This document shows positions 11,000 through 16,975 of a stretch of DNA of 16,975 nt, piece after piece. Location: positions 1 to 16,975 of the forward strand of contig JACPYZ010000062.1 in NCBI GenBank assembly GCA_016195765.1, written 5' to 3'. The notes below the pieces were generated by a model that saw nothing but the letters and a program-made list of their open reading frames with translations, was not told the origin of the DNA and made no database searches. Source of the stretch: Candidatus Curtissbacteria bacterium (GTDB lineage: Bacteria > Patescibacteriota > Microgenomatia > Curtissbacterales > GWA2-41-24). Every line of letters begins with the position of its first letter. Within the stretch, counting starts at the first letter, position 1. The translations under genes and the position numbers were made by a program.

Positions 11000-11425
11000 A
11001 TGGAAAATTATAAAGATAAAGCAAAAAAGATTTTTGGGAAAAACATTTTTTGTGTTATTGCCACAGCTACTGCTGGTGGTAAACCGTGGATTTCACCTGT
11101 CTATTTTAACTATGACGATAAATACAACATTTATTGGGAATCAAACCGTGACGCCCAACATTCCAAATACGTGAGAGCCAATAAAAGAGTCGCCATTGTG
11201 ATTTTCGATTCCCATATGAAAGAAGGGAAAGGTACGCAAACTGGTGTGTATGTAGTTGCGAATGCACACGAGGTTAAAGCAGCGGGTTTGCCAGAGGCGA
11301 TCAAGTTTTTTTATGGGGGAAGACATACTAAAGTTACAAAGACTAAACCTAAAAAACCCGAAGAATATATGGGCAGCAAACCACTAAGGTTATACAAGCA
11401 ATACCTACGGAAATTTCTGTTTTGA
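11000..11425 (+). CDS. Pyridoxamine 5'-phosphate oxidase-like FMN-binding split-barrel protein
   Basis: The 141-residue protein has the PNPOx-like split-barrel pattern: FCVIATATAGGKPWISPVYFNYDDKYN followed by IYWESNRDAQHSKYVRANKRVAIVIFD. These correspond to the strands and the H-x-x-x-V-R-x-N-x-R-V helix segment of small flavin-binding members. The family includes pyridoxamine-phosphate oxidases and many flavin- or F420-dependent reductases. At this length it is the short uncharacterised type, so the substrate is not assigned. The ATG lies 1 nt after the exonuclease stop, so it is co-transcribed with that gene. Confidence 0.85.
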   Translation: MENYKDKAKKIFGKNIFCVIATATAGGKPWISPVYFNYDDKYNIYWESNRDAQHSKYVRANKRVAIVIFDSHMKEGKGTQTGVYVVANAHEVKAAGLPEAIKFFYGGRHTKVTKTKPKKPEEYMGSKPLRLYKQYLRKFLF

Positions 11426-11504
11426 CACAGGGAATGAAAATTGATGGGTATTATGTGGATAAAAGAGTCGAAGTGAAGCTGCGCTGATTAAATCTTCAAC
11501 AAAT

Positions 11505-11533
11505 TTGGCATTGTGTTTAAAAAGTGATAAACT
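11505..11533 (+). promoter_or_regulatory. Promoter upstream of a structured RNA / HAD gene
   Basis: TTGGCA (11505-11510), 17-nt spacer, TAAACT (11528-11533) with an extended TG (TGATAAACT). The expected start is near 11540, just before the structured segment. Confidence 0.5.
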
Positions 11534-11548
11534 CCTGTTTAAGTAATC

Positions 11549-11621
11549 GAAATTTAGGCGACAACATCTCCGGGACTTCGGAGTTAACCAAAACATCCAC
11601 GTCCCTGTTAGCTTAAATTTC
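11549..11621 (+). ncRNA. Predicted structured RNA (leader or small RNA), unknown class
   Basis: GAAATTTAGGC (11549-11559) pairs without mismatch with GCTTAAATTTC (11611-11621), one G-U. It encloses CTCCG/CGGAG (11568-11572 with 11579-11583), and GGGAC (11572-11576) can alternatively pair with GTCCC (11601-11605). It lies after a plausible promoter and 42 nt before the HAD gene. No known riboswitch consensus was recognised, and no U-run terminator follows. Confidence 0.45.
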
Positions 11622-11663
11622 ATTTTCAAAAAAAAGAAAACGTTCGAATAAAGCTATTGTATT

Positions 11664-12356
11664 ATGGCGAAAATTTGTGCAGCAGTCTGGGATTTCAATG
11701 GAACCGTTGATAATTCCGAACATATAAGGAGAAACTCTATTGCGGTGAGTTTGGCTGATTTTGGCTACGAATTTCGTGATTCTGACTACCCTGAGATTAT
11801 GAAACGGGTAGGTTTTGCCCAACCGAGTGACTATATTTGTAAGCTTTATGGAATTGCCGATCAGCAAGCGTTTCAAGCGCATTGGGAATCGAGGTTCGGG
11901 GAAATTTTAGACCGAGACTTGGCATTATTGCCTGGGGTTTTAAAATCCTTGGAGCAGATGAGAGAAGCTGGTTTAAAGCTCGCGGTTGCAAGTAGCGCTC
12001 ATCGAGATTATATAGCGCCTGCTTTGACAAGGTTGGGGGTGGCAGACAGGTTTGAGGCGGTAGTAACGCGCGATGATATTACCGGTTCTGGGAAGCCGGA
12101 CCCGGAAGTGTTTCATCAAGCTGCTGTAAGGCTCGGCGTGAGCACAAGAGACTGTGTTGCTATTGGTGACAGTGCCGGCGATGTTATTGGCGCAGTTAGT
12201 GCAGGGATGAAAGTAATTTACGTTCCTGGTCCATATGAGGTTGGAAGGTTTAGCTTGAATACCGTCGTGACTTTACCTAGTTTGGAGCATTTTAATTGGG
12301 AAGTTATTAGACAGTTGGAAGGGCCGCAGGTAGTTTCGAGGGAAAGAGGGTACTGA
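11664..12356 (+). CDS. HAD-superfamily hydrolase (phosphoglycolate phosphatase / beta-PGM-like)
   Basis: The 230-residue protein has all four HAD motifs: I, WDFNGTVD with nucleophile D10; II, LAVASSAHRDY with Ser 110/111; III, the Lys in GSGKPDP (K144); IV, IGDSAGD at 167-173. A helical cap of subclass I type lies between motifs I and II. Motif I has Asn12 where the general acid/base Asp is common. DFNGT variants exist in the superfamily, but this may alter activity. Such enzymes dephosphorylate small sugar phosphates or phosphoglycolate; the substrate cannot be named. A TATTGT box just upstream is a poor -10, and no SD is seen. A structured RNA lies in front. Confidence 0.85.
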   Translation: MAKICAAVWDFNGTVDNSEHIRRNSIAVSLADFGYEFRDSDYPEIMKRVGFAQPSDYICKLYGIADQQAFQAHWESRFGEILDRDLALLPGVLKSLEQMREAGLKLAVASSAHRDYIAPALTRLGVADRFEAVVTRDDITGSGKPDPEVFHQAAVRLGVSTRDCVAIGDSAGDVIGAVSAGMKVIYVPGPYEVGRFSLNTVVTLPSLEHFNWEVIRQLEGPQVVSRERGY

Positions 12357-12359
12357 TTC

Positions 12360-12368
12360 TGCTACAAT
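12360..12368 (+). promoter_or_regulatory. Extended -10 (TGCTACAAT) of a leaderless start
   Basis: TGn-TACAAT ends 7 nt before the ATG at 12376; there is no SD. The box lies partly after the stop of the HAD gene. Confidence 0.5.
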
Positions 12369-12375
12369 TTCCTCT

Positions 12376-13500
12376 ATGAAGGTAGCGCTTGTACACGACT
12401 ATTTGGGGGAATTTGGAGGCGCAGAAAGAGTTCTTGAAACGTTCTGCGAGATTTGGCCAGAAGCGTCGATTTACACTGCCTTTTGGCGAAAAGGTACAGC
12501 TTACGATCGATTCAAAGATCGTGAAATTGTAACTTCTTGGGCACAAAAAGTGCCTTTTTTTGCAACAAAATTGCATAGTCCGCTTAGATTTTTGGCCCCT
12601 TGGATTTGGAACAGTTTTGATTTTTCTAGTTATGACTTAATCATTTCTTCTAGTAGTTGGTATGTCACCCGTGGATTCAAAAAAAAGGGCAAAGCTGTTG
12701 AGATTTGCTACTGCCATACACCACCCAGGTATCTTTATGGATATCCAACGTCTGTTAACTGGCGCAAGTATTTTTTAGTTAGAATGTACGCTTTGATTGT
12801 TAACCATTTTATGCTTGTATATGATTTTGAAGCAGCGCAGAGAGTTGACCACTTTATCGCAAATTCAAAAGAGGTAGCTGCTAGAATTGCCAAGTTTTAC
12901 AGAAGAGACAGTACGGTAATTTATCCACCAGTAGATTTAAAATCCGAAATCCGAAACTCTAAATCCGAAACGAAAGAAGAATATTATTTGGTGGTATCTA
13001 GAATTGTTGGTGGGAAAGGACTTTCTATGGTTGTTGATCTTGCCAACAAGTTGGGATTCAAACTTAAAATAGTCGGGGCGCCGGCAGGATACGCCAATGA
13101 GTATGGAAATTTAAAGAAAAGTGCGGGGGATAATGTGGAGTTTTTGGGTCATGTTCCGGACGAGGAGTTGGTCGGGCTATACTCTGGAGCAAAAGCGTTC
13201 TTTGCGATTGCTCATGATGAGGATTTTGGAATAACCCCGGTTGAGGCAATGCTTTGCGGAACCCCGGTAATTGCATATGCAGGCGGTGGATATTTGGAGA
13301 CCGTAATTGAGGGAAAAACTGGGGTGTTTTTTACTGACTATAAAGCGGGTTCGCTTGCTATGGCGTTTAACAAATTTAATGATCTTTATAAGAAAGGTGC
13401 TTTTAAGGCTGCTGTAATTAAGCGCTACGCGCAGAAATTTGGCAAAGAGAGATTTAAACGAGAGATTTTAGCGTTTGTTAATAGTAAAATGCGCTTGTGA
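12376..13500 (+). CDS. Glycosyltransferase family 4 (WbaZ/mannosyltransferase-like)
   Basis: This 374-residue GT-B glycosyltransferase starts MKVALVHDYLGEFGGAERVL, the glycine-rich N-terminal donor/acceptor loop typical of GT4. It continues with CYCHTPPRYLYGYP, a signature of WbaZ-like mannosyltransferases. It has the E-x7-E motif EDFGITPVE (E282 and E290) followed by AMLCGTPVIAYAGGGYLETV, which binds the nucleotide sugar. It probably adds hexose to a lipid-linked surface glycan at the membrane. The sugar and acceptor are not known. The C-terminal end overlaps the next gene by 4 nt (GTGA), so the two are coupled. Confidence 0.9.
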   Translation: MKVALVHDYLGEFGGAERVLETFCEIWPEASIYTAFWRKGTAYDRFKDREIVTSWAQKVPFFATKLHSPLRFLAPWIWNSFDFSSYDLIISSSSWYVTRGFKKKGKAVEICYCHTPPRYLYGYPTSVNWRKYFLVRMYALIVNHFMLVYDFEAAQRVDHFIANSKEVAARIAKFYRRDSTVIYPPVDLKSEIRNSKSETKEEYYLVVSRIVGGKGLSMVVDLANKLGFKLKIVGAPAGYANEYGNLKKSAGDNVEFLGHVPDEELVGLYSGAKAFFAIAHDEDFGITPVEAMLCGTPVIAYAGGGYLETVIEGKTGVFFTDYKAGSLAMAFNKFNDLYKKGAFKAAVIKRYAQKFGKERFKREILAFVNSKMRL

Positions 13501-15392
13501 GCAAAAGTTTAAAAGATTTTCATCATTATAAAGGTACAGATTTAAGCCCAACGGAAAAAGTTGAGCGCAAAGTTGCAGAATTGTTGCTAACTACCAATAT
13601 TGCAGATTCTGAAAGGGAAAGTTCGATTGTTTGGGAATTGAAACACTCTTCTGGATGCTGCCAGATCGGACGAATTTTGGCACAAAAGCGAGGGATAGAT
13701 GCTGATATTGCTGGTACGATATGTGTTCTTCATGACATTTACGTAATTATTTCTGGGAGTTACCAGGATCATGCAAAAAATGGTGCGCCGATTGCTGAAA
13801 AAATCTTGAAGGAAGTCGGCGGGTTTTCTGCTGAAGAAATAGAAATTATAACGGGTGCTATTGCGCATCATAGTGAAAAGGAAATAAATAGTAATGAGCC
13901 TTATGCGGAACTGGTAAAAGACGCCGATGTTTTTGATTGTTCTATGTATGCAGGAGCCGAAGGATTTTACAGGTTGCATAAGAGTGAGGATATTTTTAAG
14001 CAATATGAAAAAAGAGTGAGGAAAGTTCGGAAGGAACTAAATTTACCAGAAGAGCCTGTTTCTCAAATGCCCTTGTTTTACTATTTTGGTGCGCGCTGGC
14101 CTAGGACAGTTTTAATTTATAAAGGGCGAGATGTTATTTGGTCTAATAACTGGAAAGATTTGTATCAGCTTGGCGCAGAGATGGTGGATTTTTATAAGAG
14201 CGCTGGCGAAAAGAAGAAATTTTGGAATGACGCTAAAAAAGTTAAAGATGGTTTAAAGCGTGAGTTTTTGAGACTGGATAAAGTAGATTTGGGAAATTTG
14301 GATAATGAACATTTGCTTGCTTCATACGAACAATTTTGTGAAATTTATATAAGGTTTTGGCAACTTGGTTGGTTTGATGAACCAATTGCTTTTGAGTGCG
14401 AACGGATTTTGACGGAAAGCTCTCTTTCTAAGGAAGAATTGTCAAAGTTAATGGCACCTAGCTGGGTACCATTTGTGACAGAGATTCAAAAAGACTTGCT
14501 TTTAATACTTAAGACTTACAAACAAAATAGCCGTCGCGGAGAGTTGTTGGTCGCAAAACATTGCGAGAAATATTTTTGGAAGCGGAATAGTTACCTTCAA
14601 TCTTTTCTAATTAGTAAAGAAGAGGTTGAAGAAGAGGTAGTGGAACTTAGTCGTAATATTGCCAACCCCGGCAAGGAAATAAATAGGCTCGAGAAGCAAA
14701 GAGTAGATAATTCGAAGCAAAAATATATGGCAAAGTTACCAAAAGATTTGCGCAGTATTGTTGGCATTATGGACGAATTTGGAAAGCATCAGGATGAGCG
14801 TAAATCTCAGATGATGATGGCCGCTTTTTACATTGATCGTTTTTTGGAAGAGATTGGTAAAAGGGTGGGAATTTCTTTGGAGCAGATGCGCTATACAATG
14901 CACGGCGAGATAAAAGACTTAGTTGTGGATAAAAACAAACTTAAAGATCACATTAAGCGTCGAATGAAGAGATGCGTGATAATTTGGGATGGCGAAACAT
15001 ATACTATTGGGCTTGATAAATCTGTTGATGAAACGGAAAAAGAGTTATTTGGGAAACCAGGGAGCAGTAAGGTTATTCAAGTTGTTGGAATGACGGCGTC
15101 TGCAGGAACCGTCGTTGGTAAAGTAGTTATTCTTAAAAGCCCAAAAGATGCGAATAAGGTTAAAATCGGGGACATTTTGATAGCACCAATGACTTCACCT
15201 GATTATGTGGTGGCGATGAAGAAAGCTGGGGCAATTGTGACCGATTGGGGAGGGATGACTTCGCATGCGGCGATTGTTGCTAGAGAATTTGCAATACCGT
15301 GTGTTGTAGGGACCGATGTGGCGACAAAAGTTTTTCGTGACGGTGACACTGTGCAGGTGCTGGCAGACGAGGGGATTGTTAGGAAGATTTAA
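13497..15392 (+). CDS. HD-domain / PEP-utilising phosphohistidine swivel-domain fusion protein
   Basis: The 631-residue product starts with GTG 13497, which overlaps the preceding stop. Residues about 25-150 form an HD phosphohydrolase-like domain: H50, H79-D80, H124-H125, and D142/D144 in VKDADVFD. Residues about 190-530 form a largely helical middle region without a recognised fold, rich in Trp and Lys. Residues about 535-631 are a PEP-utilising mobile (swivelling) domain. It has GDILIAPMTSPDYVVAMKKAGAIVT and GGMTSHAAIVARE, where H590 is the phospho-acceptor position. In PEP synthase or PPDK this domain shuttles phosphate between an ATP-grasp and a PEP-binding domain. Neither is recognisable here, so the phosphate donor and target are open. 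Confidence 0.78.
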   Translation: MSKSLKDFHHYKGTDLSPTEKVERKVAELLLTTNIADSERESSIVWELKHSSGCCQIGRILAQKRGIDADIAGTICVLHDIYVIISGSYQDHAKNGAPIAEKILKEVGGFSAEEIEIITGAIAHHSEKEINSNEPYAELVKDADVFDCSMYAGAEGFYRLHKSEDIFKQYEKRVRKVRKELNLPEEPVSQMPLFYYFGARWPRTVLIYKGRDVIWSNNWKDLYQLGAEMVDFYKSAGEKKKFWNDAKKVKDGLKREFLRLDKVDLGNLDNEHLLASYEQFCEIYIRFWQLGWFDEPIAFECERILTESSLSKEELSKLMAPSWVPFVTEIQKDLLLILKTYKQNSRRGELLVAKHCEKYFWKRNSYLQSFLISKEEVEEEVVELSRNIANPGKEINRLEKQRVDNSKQKYMAKLPKDLRSIVGIMDEFGKHQDERKSQMMMAAFYIDRFLEEIGKRVGISLEQMRYTMHGEIKDLVVDKNKLKDHIKRRMKRCVIIWDGETYTIGLDKSVDETEKELFGKPGSSKVIQVVGMTASAGTVVGKVVILKSPKDANKVKIGDILIAPMTSPDYVVAMKKAGAIVTDWGGMTSHAAIVAREFAIPCVVGTDVATKVFRDGDTVQVLADEGIVRKI

Positions 15393-15429
15393 AAAGTTTT
15401 GGATTAGTGTAATTGTTTTCCAATTCGGC

Positions 15430-15435
15430 TAAAAT
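15430..15435 (+). promoter_or_regulatory. -10 box (TAAAAT) of a leaderless start
   Basis: TAAAAT ends 9 nt before the ATG at 15445, with no SD and a poor -35. Confidence 0.45.
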
Positions 15436-15444
15436 TCGGGTTAT

Positions 15445-16215
15445 ATGTCTAAAAATTCAACACTTATATTGGAGGTTAAGAATCTTGCTAAAAAGTTTGG
15501 TGACTACGTCGCAGTTGACGGTATCTCTTTTGATATCAAAGAGAGTGAGATTTTAGGCTTTTTGGGACCAAATGGAGCTGGAAAAAGCACGACAATTAAC
15601 TGCATTTTGGGGCTTATTAAGCCTGAGGTTGGAACCATTCGGATTTTTGGGAAAGATTTATTTAAAAAGAGGTCGGAAATTATGCAGGAAGTTAATTATT
15701 GTTCTGCAGAATCGAATTTGCCGTGGAGTTTAACGGTTAATGAATGTTTGCGAGCATACTCGGCTCTTTACGCTGTAAAAAATGCTTCTACTAAAATTGA
15801 CGAGCTTCTTGAAAGGTTTGAAATTGCAGAGTTTAAGAATAAAAGGATGAGGAATCTTTCTTTTGGACAAAGAGCAAGAGCAAGTTTGTGCAAAGCTCTT
15901 TTGAATGACCCAAAATTATTACTTCTGGACGAACCGATGGCCTCTATGGACCCGGATGTTGTCGATCGTGGCATAAAGTTACTTTTGAAAATCCAAAAAG
16001 AAACTGGAATGAGTGTTTTATATACTTCTCACAACATGTGGGAGATAGAACAGGTTGCCAGCAAAGTAGTTTTTGTGAATCATGGAAAAGTGATGGCACA
16101 GGGGACAGCACTTGAGTTAACCAGACAGGAAGTTCAGCTTGAGGCAAAAGAGCCAGATTTGCGTGAAGTATTTATTCAGCTTTCGCGCAAGGCGCCGGAA
16201 ATGGAGGAAAAATGA
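15445..16215 (+). CDS. ABC-2 type transporter ATP-binding protein
   Basis: The 256-residue nucleotide-binding subunit has Walker A GPNGAGKS at 41-48, the signature LSFGQ at 138-142, Walker B LLLLDEP with D162-E163, the D-loop MASMDP and the H-loop His196 in YTSHNMWE. The pattern (GPNGAGKST, then NYCSAESNLPWSLTVNECL) fits exporters of the ABC-2/DrrA-NodI kind. It pairs with the permease that follows with an ATGA overlap. Lipids, polysaccharide, peptide or drugs could be the cargo. The neighbouring glycosyltransferase makes a glycan possible, but nothing specific shows it. Confidence 0.93.
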   Translation: MSKNSTLILEVKNLAKKFGDYVAVDGISFDIKESEILGFLGPNGAGKSTTINCILGLIKPEVGTIRIFGKDLFKKRSEIMQEVNYCSAESNLPWSLTVNECLRAYSALYAVKNASTKIDELLERFEIAEFKNKRMRNLSFGQRARASLCKALLNDPKLLLLDEPMASMDPDVVDRGIKLLLKIQKETGMSVLYTSHNMWEIEQVASKVVFVNHGKVMAQGTALELTRQEVQLEAKEPDLREVFIQLSRKAPEMEEK

Positions 16216-16975
16216 GCTTGATTAGAATTTGGGCAGTTATATTGAGGCATATATATTTAACCAAAAGAGACTTGGAACGTTTTGCCGACCTGTTTATTTG
16301 GCCAACTGTGGGTATTTTGTTATGGGGATTTTTGGCAAACTATGCTGGAATTAGGGGAGCAGGATTAACATCTTATCTTTTAGGCGGAATAATTTTATGG
16401 ATGGTTTTTGAAAGAGTTGGAACCAGTATTGGAATCGATTTTATGTACGAGGTTTGGGATAGGAGCATTGTGAATGTTCTGGCGTCGCCCTTGACGCTTT
16501 CTGAGTTTATTACAGGCTTGGTTTTGGTTTCGGTGACAAAAGTTTTGATTGCGATGGGCATAATGGCTGCCGTTGCCCTTTTCTTTTTTGGATTTAGTTT
16601 GGGATCTTTGGGTATTTCTTTGGTTTTATTGTGGATTAACGTGGTTATTTTTGCAGTAAGCCTGGGAATATTTAATATTTCGATTGTGATTCGCTTTGGT
16701 GGAACAATTGGGCCTTTAACTTGGGTACTACCGTTTGTAATCCAACCGTTTGTTGCCGTTTTTTATCCGGTTTCTGTGCTACCTGCGACTTTACAAAAAA
16801 TTGTTTGGTATTTACCACTCGTGCATGTTTTTGAAGGTATGAGGTCAACAATAAAAACGGGCCAACTTGATGTGAGCCAGTTCTGGATTGCTCTTATTTT
16901 GAATGTGATATATTTTGCTCTGTCTGTAGGGTTTTTTGCTTTTATGTTTAATTTGGTCAAAAAGAAAGGGACACT
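16212..16975 (+). CDS. ABC-2 type transporter permease, cut at window end
   Basis: The frame is open from ATG 16212 (overlapping the ATPase stop as ATGA, with GGAGG just upstream) to the window edge, giving 254 residues. It begins MSLIRIWAVILRHIYL. It has about six hydrophobic spans and the typical ABC-2 ending segment with VLPATLQKIVWYLPLVHVFEGMR. The last residues seen (FNLVKKKGTL) suggest the stop is only a few codons further. It forms the membrane channel for the ATPase at 15445. Confidence 0.88.
   Translation, partial: MSLIRIWAVILRHIYLTKRDLERFADLFIWPTVGILLWGFLANYAGIRGAGLTSYLLGGIILWMVFERVGTSIGIDFMYEVWDRSIVNVLASPLTLSEFITGLVLVSVTKVLIAMGIMAAVALFFFGFSLGSLGISLVLLWINVVIFAVSLGIFNISIVIRFGGTIGPLTWVLPFVIQPFVAVFYPVSVLPATLQKIVWYLPLVHVFEGMRSTIKTGQLDVSQFWIALILNVIYFALSVGFFAFMFNLVKKKGT

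Noticed and set aside
11405..11629. 74-codon minus-strand frame after the PNPOx-like gene
   Set aside because: No promoter or RBS on that strand, no recognisable protein, and it coincides with the plus-strand structured RNA, which explains its unusual composition.
1..16975. CRISPR array, IS elements, rRNA
   Set aside because: No regularly spaced repeats, transposase genes with terminal inverted repeats, or rRNA segments were seen.

Overview
ORGANISM. The window looks bacterial, with a moderately low GC content and very compact genes. TGA is used as an ordinary stop (trpS, the glycosyltransferase, the ABC ATPase). Many start codons sit 6-12 nt after a TANAAT box with no ribosome-binding site, which suggests leaderless mRNAs. 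A free-standing 5'-3' exonuclease replaces a full-length PolA at this locus, and many small proteins are unrecognisable. This fits a Candidate Phyla Radiation (Patescibacteria) genome, for example a Microgenomates-like lineage. That assignment is inference. Use of TGA as stop argues against the lineages that recode TGA as Gly.

LAYOUT. (1) 1-435, minus strand: the N-terminal part of a XerC/XerD-like tyrosine recombinase with a near-perfect promoter. It diverges from an FtsB/DivIC-like gene and a membrane protein gene (555-1688). (2) 1767-2119, minus strand: tRNA-fMet with promoter and terminator, then a degenerate 5' tRNA half, then tRNA-Met(CAT) enclosed by a 12-bp inverted repeat. (3) 2180-7034: an accessory-looking block of nine genes. 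Eight encode small or unrecognised proteins (one is possibly PrnB/IDO-like) and one encodes a YbaK-type aminoacyl-tRNA deacylase. Five leaders (A-E) place an intrinsic terminator just upstream of a very strong Shine-Dalgarno sequence and a gene. Each terminator has an upstream sequence that can form a competing antiterminator. Leader A encodes a 15-residue peptide with an aromatic run (FWFFYF) resembling the pheM leader peptide, and leader D has a T-box-like antiterminator. (4) 7035-8039: trpS, preceded by a small upstream ORF whose stop overlaps its start (ATGA). (5) 8086-16975: genes mostly with leaderless starts: ftsH, a 5'-3' exonuclease, a PNPOx-like flavoprotein, a HAD phosphatase with a structured RNA in front, a GT4 glycosyltransferase, an HD/PEP-utilising swivel-domain fusion, and an ABC-2 ATPase with its partial permease.

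HOW IT MAY WORK TOGETHER. Region 3 plus trpS is the most interesting part. Several attenuator-like leaders, a T-box-like element, an aminoacyl-tRNA editing enzyme and tryptophanyl-tRNA synthetase lie side by side. By my count the ten proteins from 2503 to 8039 carry about 3 Trp in about 1,420 residues, against about 34 in about 2,970 for the other complete proteins in the window. I infer a locus induced when aminoacyl-tRNA (perhaps Trp-tRNA) runs short, built from proteins that need little Trp. The competing RNA structures, leader ORFs, SD strength and Trp counts are read from the sequence. The physiological role is a hypothesis. In leaders B and E the Trp codon lies inside the antiterminator arm, which does not fit the simple trp-operon model.
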